This document shows, one piece after another, positions 1-8,735 of a stretch of DNA of 64,000 bases. Position 1 is the first letter of the stretch, and each line of letters starts with the position of its first letter. The translations under genes and the position numbers were made by a program. This stretch comes from an uncultured Bacteroidota bacterium (GTDB lineage: Bacteria; Bacteroidota; Bacteroidia; Bacteroidales; P3), in assembly GCA_902788805.1 (NCBI GenBank), contig CADALO010000003.1, forward strand, positions 186,001 to 250,000. Reading direction: 5' to 3'. The notes under the pieces were generated by a model, which saw only the letters and a list, made by a program, of their open reading frames with translations, had not been told where the DNA came from and did no database searches.

Positions 1-80
1 CATTTGTCCCTTAATTCCCTTTAACACCCCTCAATTTCCCTCTAACTCCCCTTATAGTTTAATCTTCAAAACAAAAACCT
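1..80. repeat. C-rich degenerate repeat tract upstream of the GlsB-like gene
   Basis: This stretch reads as loosely repeated CCCTTTAA/CCCCTCAA-type units of 8-10 bp and runs almost to the start codon at 81. It belongs to the same style of pyrimidine-rich tract seen before other start codons in this window. No TAnnTTTG promoter box is visible here, so the promoter is probably beyond the left edge. Confidence 0.5.
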
Positions 81-326
81 ATGAACATTATTGTCAGTAT
101 CATTATCGGAGCTCTGGCTGGCTTCCTTGCCGGCAAGATTATGAAAGGCTCGGGCTTCGGCTTTATCGTTAACCTTATTGTCGGTATCGTCGGCGGTTTT
201 ATCGGCGGCAACGTATTGTCGTGGATTGGCATTAGCTGGGGCGGCACATTCGTCGGTGCACTTGTAACCTCTATCATTGGCGCAGTTCTGCTGCTGTGGC
301 TTATTTCGCTCATTAAGAAAAAATAA
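81..326 (+). CDS. GlsB/YeaQ/YmgE family small membrane protein
   Basis: The 81-residue protein is almost entirely hydrophobic and glycine-rich, with three predicted membrane segments (about residues 1-21, 27-48 and 54-77) and a short lysine-rich end. The motif GALAGFLAGKIMKGSG near the N-terminus and the repeated GxxGGFIGG pattern are typical of the transglycosylase-associated (GlsB/YeaQ/YmgE) family, about 80 residues long and often stress-induced. The exact biochemical role of this family is not established. It stands alone, with repeat tracts on both sides. The family call is fairly secure; the function is not. Confidence 0.85.
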   Translation: MNIIVSIIIGALAGFLAGKIMKGSGFGFIVNLIVGIVGGFIGGNVLSWIGISWGGTFVGALVTSIIGAVLLLWLISLIKKK

Positions 327-558
327 GTTTAAAAAGGGTTAAAAGGTTGTAAGGGTTTGAAAGGTTATAAAGGTTTAAAAGGTTTAAAAGGTTATAAAGG
401 TTTAAAAGGTTTAAAAGGTTATAAAGGTTTAAAGTCATAATCCTTTCAACCTTCCAACCTTCCAACCTTCTAACCCTCCTACCTTCTAACCCTCCTACCT
501 TCTAACCCTCCAACCTTCCAACCTTCTAACCCTCCAACCTTTCAACCCTCCACCCCCT
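327..558. repeat. Composite tandem tract: purine-rich 9-mers then pyrimidine-rich 8-mers
   Basis: Positions 327-434 repeat AAAGGTTTA/AAAGGTTAT with a 9-bp period. Positions 441-558 repeat AACCTTCC/AACCTTCT/AACCCTCC with a mostly 8-bp period and stop one base before the elbB start codon. The two halves are roughly complementary, so a transcript could snap back into a long imperfect hairpin. No promoter or ribosome binding site is recognisable inside. Confidence 0.75.
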
Positions 559-559
559 T

Positions 560-1216
560 ATGAAAAAAATAGCTGTAATCCTCTCTGGCTGTGGCAACCG
601 CGATGGCAGTGAGTTGCAAGAAACCCTTGGCCTCCTGCTTGCCATCGACCGTCACAATATGATTTACCAATGCTTTGCACCCTGCATAGATTTCGACGTG
701 GTGTCATATCTTGACAATAGTGGAGAAACTGGTGAGGTCCGTGACCTTTATGCCGAAGCAGCACGCATAGCTCGTGGCAACATCAAGCCTCTTGGCGAGT
801 ACAATCCTGCCGACTATGATGCATTGGCTCTTCCTGGCGGTATGGGCGCTGCCCGCAACCTGTCGACCTATGCTTTCGACGGTGCCAATATGACGGTGCT
901 GCCCGAAGTTGAGAAAGCCATCATTGATACCCACTCTGCCTCAAAGCCTGTCGTTGCTATGTGCATAGCACCGATGGTACTTGCCAAGGTGCTGGGGCCT
1001 TTTGGTGTAAAACTCACGCTTGGCGACACATCGGCAGCCTCTAAAGCCGCAGTACAAATGGGTGCTGTCCACGAGGTCTGTGCCGCTACCGAGATATGTG
1101 TGGACGAGCACAACCGCGTCATTACAACGCCGGCCTATATGGTTGCTACCCACATCAGCCAAATCTTCGACGGTGCCGAGAATATGATTGCCCGCCTTGG
1201 ACAGATGCTTGCATAA
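560..1216 (+). CDS. elbB: ElbB-like glyoxalase III / DJ-1/PfpI superfamily protein
   Basis: The 218-residue protein is full length for the ElbB branch of the DJ-1/PfpI superfamily. It opens with the family pattern KKIAVILSGCGNRDGSE, has the PGGMGAARNLS turn near residues 92-102, and carries the nucleophile-elbow cysteine in VVAMCIAP (Cys135). ElbB proteins have been linked to glyoxalase-type detoxification and, in older annotation, to isoprenoid synthesis; the physiological substrate is uncertain. The start ATG directly follows a pyrimidine-rich repeat tract with no Shine-Dalgarno sequence, which is normal for Bacteroidota. It appears to be a single-gene unit. Confidence 0.85.
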   Translation: MKKIAVILSGCGNRDGSELQETLGLLLAIDRHNMIYQCFAPCIDFDVVSYLDNSGETGEVRDLYAEAARIARGNIKPLGEYNPADYDALALPGGMGAARNLSTYAFDGANMTVLPEVEKAIIDTHSASKPVVAMCIAPMVLAKVLGPFGVKLTLGDTSAASKAAVQMGAVHEVCAATEICVDEHNRVITTPAYMVATHISQIFDGAENMIARLGQMLA

Positions 1217-1254
1217 AGCGCCATCCTTGTCTGGACGAGACAACATCTATTTCT

Positions 1255-1316
1255 GAACACGGATTGTACGGATAGAACGGATGAAGAATCCGTGTTAATC
1301 CGTATAATCCGTGTTC
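1255..1316. repeat. 62-bp palindromic element with ACGGAT units
   Basis: An inverted repeat starts GAACACGGATTGTACGGAT and ends with the near-complement ATCCGTATAATCCGTGTTC. Each arm is built from ACGGAT-containing units at about 9-bp pitch. It lies between the convergent elbB and T9SS genes, so it could help terminate transcription, although no clear T-run follows. Confidence 0.7.
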
Positions 1317-1345
1317 AAATATATACAGAGCCTCTGTTTCCGCTC

Positions 1346-3160
1346 TCACTTCAGCGCCAGCTTCTTCACCGCCTTGCCCTGTGCGGTGTGGATGGTCACT
1401 ATCACCGTGCCGCGGGGCCAGGTCGAAGTGTCAAACTCGGCAGTGTCGGCTGTTACAGGCAGCTCGAGCAGCGTGCGACCCTGAAGGTCGGTCACAACTA
1501 TGCGCGTCATAGCCACAGGCGATGCCACCTGCACCCGCGTCGTGGCGGGATTGGGGCGCAGCGACACCTGTTCCTGCAGCACGGCGTTGATGCCCTCCGT
1601 AGTCGTGTCGGTCCACGTCGTCATCGTGTCAAACGAGAACCACTCCGACATCGCGTCGCTGTGGCTGCAGTAGTTGCGCATACGCACCTCGTAGACCGTG
1701 CGGGGCTCCAGGCCACTCATCATCAACGTGCCGTAGCCGTAGTAGTTGCGCGTGATGTGAGGCTTCGACGTACCCTCGCCTTCGGCGAACCCTGCCGGAC
1801 CGTACTCTACGTCGGTATAGTCGGCCGAGTCGGGAATCCACCACGCCAATGCTATCGTAGTGTCCGTCACCGCGCAGTTGGTCACTGCCGGCACCGGCGG
1901 ACAGGCGTATGTAGTGCGAAATCCCACGCTCACCGTGTCGCTGTACTCCTCGGCATAGATGCACCAGCAGACCACACGCACCTCGTAGGCGGTGTTCTCG
2001 TCAAGGTTATGCATACAGTATCTGCCTTCCGTAAGGCTGTCGACCACCGTGCCCGACCCGGGCGCAAAGCCCTGCGGCCCATACTCAAAGCGGCAGTGAG
2101 AAACGCCAACAGGGATGTTCCACTCCACCGTCGCCGAGTCGTAGCCCACCTGCGTCATCCGCAAATTGTTAGGCACCATACAGGGTGGCGGTGCCACTAT
2201 TGCCATAGGCCCGCCCCAGACACTATCCATATAGCTGTTGTCTATCAAACCCGGGCATCTTGCCTGCCGCCACCAACGAGGGTCTCCTAAAGGATATTCG
2301 CAGTTTTGGAGCGGAACAAAATCTCCGTTGTCAGAACGGAACACACCGTTGAAACTTGAAGCATAATCGTGAAGATGGTTGTTTATACACAATGGCACGC
2401 TGTAAAAACGGTTATATGCATATTTACCATAATACCATTCAAATGCCGTGTTGCCGACAAAGAAGGTGTCGTTGAGATTGTGCGGACGGTCAAAAAAAAC
2501 TTCAAGCGTAGGAACTATATATCCGCCACCGTGCGCATAGTTTTGTGGTGAGCAATTATAGAGCTTTGGCAATTGCAGTCTGTTCCATCCCACGGCATTG
2601 ATGCCGTATTGAATCTTCACCGAGTCGGTAATAATTATAGGATGCTGGGGATCGTCAGTCTTCTTGATAAGATAAATGTATCTCTCATATATTCTCCTTT
2701 CTCCTGTGGGCGTTAAAGGTTCGAGAAATGCAGACCATAGCACGTGAATAGAATCGATAAACGTTTGCCAGTAAATATTTCTGATAGAATCGTCACGTGG
2801 ACCAAGATTGTCTTCCTCCCAATAATACCCGTAGCCCTCTTTCATTCCTCGAGGGATAGGCATATAAAGAACAACTGGTATTGCAACACCGTATACTTGA
2901 ACTGGAGATGCATCTGAAATAGGATACATTTGATATTCATCAATTTTTAAAGAATCACTATAACAATCAACATAATAGTGATAACCTATTGCAACTGTGC
3001 TGTGTATATCATTCCAATGTTGTGCGCTATCAATGTATACGCTGTACCTATTGTACGGATTGAAGAGATACCTTTGCGAAGTAGGATAGGCCTCAGTTAT
3101 TTGCGCATTAATTTTGAAGCAAAAGAGACAGATGGCAATAAAAGGAATAAACTTTCTCAT
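1346..3160 (-). CDS. T9SS type A sorting-domain secreted protein with fibronectin III-like repeats
   Basis: The 604-residue protein begins with a signal peptide (MRKFIPFIAICLFCFKINAQ). The middle holds two fibronectin type III-like modules, roughly residues 325-420 and 425-515, with the recurring CRFEYGPQGFAPG / TDVEYGPAGFAEG and YEVRV / YEVRM patterns. The last 75 residues are a type A T9SS sorting domain: LRPNPATTRVQVAS, then VVTDLQGRTLLEL, ending KAVKKLALK. The protein should cross the outer membrane by T9SS and be surface-attached or released. The N-terminal 300 residues are not recognised. A TACCTTTG promoter lies about 70 bp upstream. Confidence 0.85.
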   Translation of the reverse strand: MRKFIPFIAICLFCFKINAQITEAYPTSQRYLFNPYNRYSVYIDSAQHWNDIHSTVAIGYHYYVDCYSDSLKIDEYQMYPISDASPVQVYGVAIPVVLYMPIPRGMKEGYGYYWEEDNLGPRDDSIRNIYWQTFIDSIHVLWSAFLEPLTPTGERRIYERYIYLIKKTDDPQHPIIITDSVKIQYGINAVGWNRLQLPKLYNCSPQNYAHGGGYIVPTLEVFFDRPHNLNDTFFVGNTAFEWYYGKYAYNRFYSVPLCINNHLHDYASSFNGVFRSDNGDFVPLQNCEYPLGDPRWWRQARCPGLIDNSYMDSVWGGPMAIVAPPPCMVPNNLRMTQVGYDSATVEWNIPVGVSHCRFEYGPQGFAPGSGTVVDSLTEGRYCMHNLDENTAYEVRVVCWCIYAEEYSDTVSVGFRTTYACPPVPAVTNCAVTDTTIALAWWIPDSADYTDVEYGPAGFAEGEGTSKPHITRNYYGYGTLMMSGLEPRTVYEVRMRNYCSHSDAMSEWFSFDTMTTWTDTTTEGINAVLQEQVSLRPNPATTRVQVASPVAMTRIVVTDLQGRTLLELPVTADTAEFDTSTWPRGTVIVTIHTAQGKAVKKLALK

Positions 3161-3225
3161 AACTTGCAGATTTAAAGACTAATATGCAACGTTTGACACA
3201 CGGTTTCCAATGCAATTCACAACTG

Positions 3226-3233
3226 CAAAGGTA
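3226..3233 (-). promoter_or_regulatory. TAnnTTTG promoter box of the T9SS type A gene
   Basis: Read on the minus strand the sequence is TACCTTTG followed by C, an exact match to the Bacteroidota -7 box TAnnTTTG. It is about 66 bp upstream of the start codon at 3160. Confidence 0.6.
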
Positions 3234-3309
3234 GAAAGAAAAGTTGAATACTGCAAATGAAGCCTAAAAAAACAGCCCCCAACGTGCGACACACCTCAAT
3301 CACAAACAC

Positions 3310-3418
3310 TTGTCGTAGCTTTAGCCCTGAAAGGGCAAAGGATTACAGGCAGGGGTGGAGCGCAGCGCAACCCCTGCAGGAAACGGGGCCATAGAAAAAA
3401 GCCCCGAATAGTTTCCTG
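3310..3418. repeat. Interspersed palindromic element of three small inverted repeats
   Basis: Three hairpins stand in a row: GCCCTGAAAGGGC near 3323, GCAGGGGT/ACCCCTGC arms around a GCGCAGCGC core at about 3349-3377, and GGAAACGGGGC/GCCCCGAATAGTTTCC at about 3379-3416. The arrangement resembles short non-coding repeat elements dispersed in Bacteroidota genomes. It sits in the 566-bp divergent gap between the T9SS gene and clpB. Confidence 0.55.
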
Positions 3419-3434
3419 TGTGGCTCAAAAAAAA

Positions 3435-3449
3435 CTGACAAAATGTCAG
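3435..3449. promoter_or_regulatory. Palindromic operator-like site 1 upstream of clpB
   Basis: The sequence is a perfect inverted repeat, CTGACA-AAA-TGTCAG. An identical pair of half-sites occurs at 3653-3667, 218 bp away and close to the clpB start. Two perfect copies before a heat-shock gene suggest binding by a stress regulator. It does not match the CIRCE or HAIR consensus. Confidence 0.6.
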
Positions 3450-3652
3450 TCTGCTTATTTCACTACTAAAATTCTATTGAATATTTTAACAAATTCTACT
3501 GAAGTAATATTTGGGTAAACTTTGATAAAAGTTTGAGTAAACTTTGGTAGGAATTTGGTATGTGGAAATCAGGGTGTTAAGAAAACGTGTTTTTGGGCCG
3601 AAATTTTATCAAATACACCGAATGATTCACAAAACTACCGTTTTTAATTTAA

Positions 3653-3667
3653 CTGACATTTTGTCAG
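3653..3667. promoter_or_regulatory. Palindromic operator-like site 2 upstream of clpB
   Basis: The sequence is CTGACA-TTT-TGTCAG, with the same half-sites as site 1. It ends 59 bp before the clpB start, just upstream of a weak promoter-like TATGTTTTG at 3672-3680. A protein bound here would overlap the likely RNA polymerase footprint. Confidence 0.6.
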
Positions 3668-3726
3668 TTTTTATGTTTTGGAGAAAATGTTGATATGCCA
3701 TTTTTGAAAGGAGACAAAATTGAATT

Positions 3727-6366
3727 ATGAACTTAAACAATTTTACAATTAAAGCTCAAGAGTCGGTTCAGAAGGCCGCCGAGATTGCTCAGGCTCATCA
3801 GGCGCCGAGCATCGACACCGTGCATTTGATGAAGGGGCTTTTGAGCGAGGACGAGAATGTTACGCCTTATCTGCTGAAAAAGATGGAGGTTAATGTGCCG
3901 CGGTTGTCGCAGGCTTTGGATGCCCAGATACAGTCGTTGCCACGTGTAAGCGGTGGAAGCCAGTATGCAAGCAACGACTTGAACAATGCCCTTGTAAAGG
4001 CGCAACAGACGGCTACGGAGATGGGCGACGAGTTTGTGTCGGTCGAGCATCTGCTCATAGGGCTTGTCAACGGTCGTGACAATACGGCCCGATTGTTGAA
4101 GGATGCCGGTGCATCGGACAAGGCTCTTCGTGCCGCCATTGCCGATTTGCGCAAGGGTAGCAAGGTGGGCAGTCAGACGGCAGAGGACACTTTCAACGCT
4201 TTGAATAAATATGCGCGCAACCTTAACCAGCTGGCACAGAGCGGCAAGCTTGACCCAGTCATTGGCCGTGACGATGAGATAAGGCGTGTGCTGCAGATTT
4301 TGAGCCGTAGAACCAAGAACAACCCTATTCTTATCGGTGAGCCAGGCGTGGGCAAGACGGCTATTGCCGAAGGCATTGCGCATCGTATTGTGAGTGGCGA
4401 TGTGCCGGAGAACTTGAAGTCGAAGACGCTCTATTCGCTTGATATGGGTGCACTTATAGCAGGTGCTAAATACAAGGGCGAGTTCGAGGAGCGTTTGAAG
4501 AGTGTCATCCGTGAAATCAACGAGGCCGACGGCGAGATTATTCTTTTCATCGACGAGATCCACACGCTGGTCGGTGCCGGTGGCGGTGAGGGTGCAATGG
4601 ATGCAGCCAACATACTGAAGCCTGCATTGGCGCGTGGTGAGTTGCGTGCCATCGGTGCTACGACACTTGCCGAGTATCAGAAGTATTTTGAGAAGGACAA
4701 AGCCTTGGAGCGTCGTTTCCAGAGTGTGTTGATTGACGAGCCAAGCGTGCCTGACACTATTTCCATCCTGCGTGGATTGAAGGAGCGCTACGAGGTGCAC
4801 CACAAGGTGCGTATCAAGGACGAGGCAATCATTGCTGCCGCAGAACTCAGCAATCGATATATCAGCGACCGTTTCCTGCCCGACAAGGCTATCGACCTTA
4901 TCGATGAGGCATCGGCAAAGCTGAGAATGGAGATTGACTCGGTGCCTGAGGAACTGGATGAGATTGAACGTAAAATCCGCCAGTTAGAGATTGAACGCGA
5001 GGCCATTAGCCGTGAGGCAGAACGGAGCGCGGAGACAGGCGACAAGGAAACTGAGACGCGCGACAAGCTGAACCGTATAAGCCACGAGATTGCAGAGCTG
5101 TCGGAACAGCGTGACCAGATGAAGGCACGTTGGCAGAACGAGAAGAGCATTGTCGAGGCTATACAGGCAGAAGTCAAGAATATTGAGAGCTACAAGTTTG
5201 AAGCTGAGCAGGCAGAACGTGCCGGCGACTATGGCAAGGTGGCCGAACTGCGATATGGCCGTATCAAGGAGGCCGAGCGCAAGGTGGACGACCTGAAGGT
5301 GCAGCTCAGGGCTATGCAAGCCGACAATGCAATGATTAACGAAGAGGTTGACAGCGAGCAGATAGCAGAGGTGGTGAGCAAGTGGACAGGAATACCTGTG
5401 ACGCGAATGATGCAGAGTGAGCGTGAGAAGCTGCTGAACCTCGAGACGGAATTGCACAAGCGTGTTGTGGGACAGGACGAGGCCATCGAAACTATAGCCA
5501 ACGCCATTCGCCGTAACCGTACCGGCTTGAGCGACGGCAAGCGTCCTATTGGAAGCTTTATATTCCTTGGCACCACCGGTGTCGGTAAGACGGAGCTGGC
5601 AAAGGCGCTGGCAGAAGTGCTGTTTGACGATGAGAATATGATGGTTCGTATCGATATGAGTGAGTATCAGGAGCGTCACAGCGTGAGTCGTCTGATAGGA
5701 GCGCCTCCGGGATATGTGGGATACGACGAGAGCGGTCAGCTGACCGAAGCGGTGAGACGCAAACCGTACAGCATCGTGCTGTTCGATGAGATAGAGAAGG
5801 CGCATCCCGATGTGTTCAACATATTGCTGCAGGTGCTTGAGGACGGTCGTCTGACGGACAACAAAGGACGTATTGCCGACTTTAAGAACACCATAATCAT
5901 TATGACTTCGAATATGGGTAGCAACATCATCCACGAGCGGATGAGCGACGCGATGAACATAAACGACTACACCATCGAGAAGACGAAAGAGGATGTGATG
6001 GAGCTGCTGAAGCAGAATATGCGTCCAGAGTTTCTGAACCGTATCGATGAGATAATAATGTTCCGTCCGTTGAACAAGAAGCAGATTCGCGACGTGGTAC
6101 GCATACAGCTGGCGAATGTGGCCAAGATGCTTGAGAAGAACGAGATACTGATAAGCGCCACCGATGAGGCCGTCAATCTGTTGGCCGAGATAGGCTATGA
6201 CCCCGCTATGGGTGCCCGACCGGTGAAGAGGGTGATACAGCGGCAGATACTGAATGAGTTGTCTCGCCAGATACTTGAGGACAAGGTGCATACGGGCGAG
6301 AACATCATCATCGACGTGATAGACGACCAGTTTGTGTTCTACAATTCCAATATGAAGAAGGAATAA
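3727..6366 (+). CDS. clpB: ATP-dependent disaggregase ClpB
   Basis: This 879-residue protein has the full ClpB layout: an N-terminal Clp repeat domain (about 1-150), a first AAA+ module with Walker A GEPGVGKT (about residue 205), a long coiled-coil M domain (about 410-520, rich in Glu/Arg), and a second AAA+ module with Walker A GTTGVGKT and the substrate-loop pattern [11 protein letters not shown]. ClpB rescues aggregated proteins in the cytoplasm together with DnaK. The presence of the M domain and the absence of a ClpP-binding loop separate it from ClpA/ClpC. Two CTGACA-N3-TGTCAG palindromes upstream suggest heat-shock control, and a strong terminator follows. Confidence 0.98.
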   Translation: MNLNNFTIKAQESVQKAAEIAQAHQAPSIDTVHLMKGLLSEDENVTPYLLKKMEVNVPRLSQALDAQIQSLPRVSGGSQYASNDLNNALVKAQQTATEMGDEFVSVEHLLIGLVNGRDNTARLLKDAGASDKALRAAIADLRKGSKVGSQTAEDTFNALNKYARNLNQLAQSGKLDPVIGRDDEIRRVLQILSRRTKNNPILIGEPGVGKTAIAEGIAHRIVSGDVPENLKSKTLYSLDMGALIAGAKYKGEFEERLKSVIREINEADGEIILFIDEIHTLVGAGGGEGAMDAANILKPALARGELRAIGATTLAEYQKYFEKDKALERRFQSVLIDEPSVPDTISILRGLKERYEVHHKVRIKDEAIIAAAELSNRYISDRFLPDKAIDLIDEASAKLRMEIDSVPEELDEIERKIRQLEIEREAISREAERSAETGDKETETRDKLNRISHEIAELSEQRDQMKARWQNEKSIVEAIQAEVKNIESYKFEAEQAERAGDYGKVAELRYGRIKEAERKVDDLKVQLRAMQADNAMINEEVDSEQIAEVVSKWTGIPVTRMMQSEREKLLNLETELHKRVVGQDEAIETIANAIRRNRTGLSDGKRPIGSFIFLGTTGVGKTELAKALAEVLFDDENMMVRIDMSEYQERHSVSRLIGAPPGYVGYDESGQLTEAVRRKPYSIVLFDEIEKAHPDVFNILLQVLEDGRLTDNKGRIADFKNTIIIMTSNMGSNIIHERMSDAMNINDYTIEKTKEDVMELLKQNMRPEFLNRIDEIIMFRPLNKKQIRDVVRIQLANVAKMLEKNEILISATDEAVNLLAEIGYDPAMGARPVKRVIQRQILNELSRQILEDKVHTGENIIIDVIDDQFVFYNSNMKKE

Positions 6367-6388
6367 AGGACAAATGTCAATGAAGAGA

Positions 6389-6420
6389 CAGGGGACGGCT
6401 GAAAGCCGCCCCCTGTTTTT
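6389..6420 (+). terminator. Rho-independent terminator of clpB
   Basis: A 12-bp stem (CAGGGGACGGCT paired with AGCCGCCCCCTG, one mismatch) with loop GAA is followed by five T residues. It lies 22 bp after the clpB stop codon. Confidence 0.85.
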
Positions 6421-6429
6421 GTATTGGTA

Positions 6430-7134
6430 TTATAGCAGAAACGGTTGGGTCAGGGTCTTGTATTCGTCGGAGTAGGTGTTGTCGGGGTTGCGGAGAGGGA
6501 GTGAGGTGATGGTAGGTTCTGTTGGAGACGCGGAGTGGATGAACTGGAGGACGGAGCGTTTGGGAGGGTCGGAGAGGTGGTTGCAGATGTCGGTCCTGAG
6601 ACGGCATTGCAACTGGCGCTGTTGAGCCTCGGTGATGGTTTTTTCTGCGTTGGAGGAGGGAATGATAATGGCAAGAGTGCCGTCGGGAGCAAGCAGATGC
6701 GAGGAGGCTTTGAAGAGCTGCTGTAGCGTCAGGTTGTCATCGTGTCGGGCGAGAGCTTTGCGCGGGTCGTTGTTGCGAAGTGAGTTGGAAAAGTAGGGAG
6801 GATTGGAGATGATCAGGTCGTATTGTCGGTCGTATTGTGTTGCGAAGTCTTGCAAGGGGACGTTGAGTGCATAGAGACGGTTGCTCCACGGCGAGTTCTC
6901 GAAGTTGGCTGATGCCACTTGTATTGTCTGCCGGTCGATGTCGATGGCGGTGATGTTGGCTATGGGGAAGCGTTGAGCCATCATAAGGGCCAGGATGCCG
7001 CAACCGGTGCCGATGTCGAGGATGTGTTGTGGCAGAAGTGAGGGTTGAGCGATGGCACCGAGCATAATGGCGTCGTTGCCGATTTTCATTGTGGCGCCGT
7101 TGTCGTTGATGTTGAATTGTTTGCAGCGGAACAT
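6430..7134 (-). CDS. trmN6: tRNA1(Val) (adenine(37)-N6)-methyltransferase
   Basis: The 234-residue protein is a class I SAM-dependent methyltransferase of the TrmN6/YfiC type, which makes m6A37 in tRNA-Val. It starts MFRCKQFNI followed by MKIGNDAIMLGA, has the SAM-binding glycine loop LDIGTGCGILALM near residue 35, and the catalytic NPPYF motif near residue 105. I chose the internal start at 7134 because the upstream in-frame extension to 7260 runs through a transcription terminator and has no family similarity. It is separated from the exbD genes by that terminator, so it has its own promoter. Confidence 0.88.
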   Translation of the reverse strand: MFRCKQFNINDNGATMKIGNDAIMLGAIAQPSLLPQHILDIGTGCGILALMMAQRFPIANITAIDIDRQTIQVASANFENSPWSNRLYALNVPLQDFATQYDRQYDLIISNPPYFSNSLRNNDPRKALARHDDNLTLQQLFKASSHLLAPDGTLAIIIPSSNAEKTITEAQQRQLQCRLRTDICNHLSDPPKRSVLQFIHSASPTEPTITSLPLRNPDNTYSDEYKTLTQPFLL

Positions 7135-7151
7135 AGGGTTGGATGTAGAAT

Positions 7152-7184
7152 AAAAAAAGCTGCTGCAGTTATTGCAGCAGCTTT
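7152..7184 (-). terminator. Terminator of the exbB-exbD operon
   Basis: A perfect 12-bp stem (AAAGCTGCTGCA/TGCAGCAGCTTT, loop GTTAT) is followed on the minus strand by a run of seven T residues. It lies about 20 bp after the stop codon of the second exbD. Confidence 0.88.
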
Positions 7185-7204
7185 TAGATGTATAGTTTTT
7201 AGAG

Positions 7205-7675
7205 TTACTTCCTTGCTTCTCTTGATGCGTTGTAGAAGATTTTGAGAGCGCTTGCGGCACGCAGTTCCTGTTTGATGTCGCTTATCATACCCATTTTGAC
7301 TTTGCCGTCGGCTTTGATGGCGAAGGTGAGGAGTTGGCTGTCCTCTTCAGAGCGTGAGCTCTTTTCGAGTTCGACAAACTGTCGGATGTCGGCGACGTCG
7401 GCTATTTGGTCATCGAGCTGAATACGGGGTTCAGTACCGTATTTGGCTGTGTAGCTATCCTGAGGGACACCGATGTTGATGTAGCTGACGAGGCTTTTCT
7501 TTTCGAGTTTGGTCACTTCGCTACCTTTCGGTGGAGTGATTTTCACGAAGAGAGAGCTTTCGCGCATAGTGGTGATAACCATAAAGAAGAAGAGGAGCAT
7601 AAAGATAATGTCGGACATCGAGCCCATATTGAGGGCGGGTGTGCCTTTGTCATTTTTTTGTTTGAATCTTGCCAT
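7205..7675 (-). CDS. exbD: ExbD/TolR family biopolymer transport protein (second copy)
   Basis: This 156-residue protein has the ExbD/TolR plan: a short cytoplasmic N-terminus, one membrane helix (about residues 20-40, SDIIFMLLFFFMVITTM) that includes the conserved Asp in MGSMSDIIFML used for proton-driven work, and a periplasmic domain. With ExbB it would convert proton flow into energy for TonB-dependent outer-membrane transport or envelope maintenance. Its ATG overlaps the stop of the upstream exbD (TAATG), so translation is probably coupled. Confidence 0.9.
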   Translation of the reverse strand: MARFKQKNDKGTPALNMGSMSDIIFMLLFFFMVITTMRESSLFVKITPPKGSEVTKLEKKSLVSYINIGVPQDSYTAKYGTEPRIQLDDQIADVADIRQFVELEKSSRSEEDSQLLTFAIKADGKVKMGMISDIKQELRAASALKIFYNASREARK

Positions 7676-8250
7676 TATTTAGTTCCTCCTGTGTTTTTAG
7701 GCTCAGCTTCGGAGATAGCGACGGGGATAGCCTTGTCGATAGCGTCCTTGTGATCCTGGTCTAAGTCTTTATAGGGTCTGTTGAATTTCTCGCGAGAGAG
7801 TTCGTCACGCATCTCGTTGATGGCGGCGGTGAGTTCGTTTTGGACACGGAAGTATGTGTCGTACGAAGTACCACGGTCGTTCTGGAGCGAGATAACACCT
7901 TTGGAAACGGGGTAGTTTCCGAGCAGAGGTATGTTGATCACTTCTTTCTGCGGCAGGTCGTCGCGGTCTTGGGGGTTGCCCAGGAACTCTTTTGCGCGGT
8001 CTTTGAGCAGGCTGATGTCGCCGACCTCTTTGTTGAAGAGGATACGGTCGTTGCGGTTGATCTTAACCTGGAAGATGTTACGTTCACGAACTTCTGGCGG
8101 GGTGAAATCCGGCGGCAGCGGTGGAGGCAGACGCCGAGCGATACCCATATCAGTGTTGATGTTGGAGACCATCAGGAAGAAGGCCAGCAGCAGGAACGAG
8201 ATATCGGACATCGAGCTTGTATTCAAGCCAGGAGTTGATTTCTTACTCAT
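7675..8250 (-). CDS. exbD: ExbD/TolR family biopolymer transport protein (first copy)
   Basis: The 191-residue protein has a single membrane segment around residues 13-35 with the conserved SSMSDISFLLLAFFLMVS pattern, including the proton-pathway Asp, and a longer periplasmic domain than the neighbouring copy. Two different ExbD proteins next to ExbB are common in Bacteroidota, where they may form mixed complexes. Its stop overlaps the next start by one base, and an 8-bp gap separates it from the four-helix protein upstream. No TonB gene is nearby. Confidence 0.9.
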   Translation of the reverse strand: MSKKSTPGLNTSSMSDISFLLLAFFLMVSNINTDMGIARRLPPPLPPDFTPPEVRERNIFQVKINRNDRILFNKEVGDISLLKDRAKEFLGNPQDRDDLPQKEVINIPLLGNYPVSKGVISLQNDRGTSYDTYFRVQNELTAAINEMRDELSREKFNRPYKDLDQDHKDAIDKAIPVAISEAEPKNTGGTK

Positions 8251-8258
8251 AGTGATAC

Positions 8259-8684
8259 TTACTTTTTAAATGATTTAGAAATAACTGCCCAGAGCATCAT
8301 AACTACTGCGCCGATAACGGTGATGTAGGTGGCGTAGCAGGCGATGGCGATGAGTTTAGCTGTTTTTTCCGAGGTCTCGTAGCGCAGCAGCATATCTTGC
8401 GGCATAGTGTCGCCAAGTGCGAGAAGTATGGAGGCGACGACGACTACGATGATAGCTCCGGCGAAAATGATAGTCTTTTTGGGTTTGTCTTTAAGGCTGA
8501 TGATGCCGTAGAAGAGCCATACGAGGAGGCAGCAGACGACATAGCAGATGAGTACCCAGAAGGCCATATCGAATGCCCAGCCGAACTTGGTTTGGTTGGC
8601 GGCAAAGAGAATGGCGAGAACGGATACGATAACTGCGATACCGAGGCTGATCCACATTAAGATTTTTCTCGTTTTTTCTTGCAT
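8259..8684 (-). CDS. Four-helix membrane protein of the exbB cluster, function unknown
   Basis: The 141-residue protein has four predicted membrane helices (about residues 9-28, 38-60, 70-90 and 110-135) and basic ends. I do not recognise a named family. It sits between exbB and the two exbD genes in the same orientation with short gaps, and an uncharacterised membrane protein at this place is usual in Bacteroidota exbB clusters. An accessory role in the ExbB/ExbD complex is an inference from position only. Confidence 0.8.
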   Translation of the reverse strand: MQEKTRKILMWISLGIAVIVSVLAILFAANQTKFGWAFDMAFWVLICYVVCCLLVWLFYGIISLKDKPKKTIIFAGAIIVVVVASILLALGDTMPQDMLLRYETSEKTAKLIAIACYATYITVIGAVVMMLWAVISKSFKK

Positions 8685-8735
8685 AATAGTTAAGGATTAA
8701 AGGGTTAATAAAAATGAAGTACTATCCTTGCACTA

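Noticed and set aside
1292-2290. 332-residue plus-strand open frame over the T9SS type A gene
   Set aside because: Antisense to a protein with signal peptide and sorting domain; Arg/His-rich composition typical of a shadow frame.
4984-6291. 435-residue minus-strand open frame inside clpB
   Set aside because: Fully antisense to clpB, with no recognisable motif and a composition rich in His and Leu.
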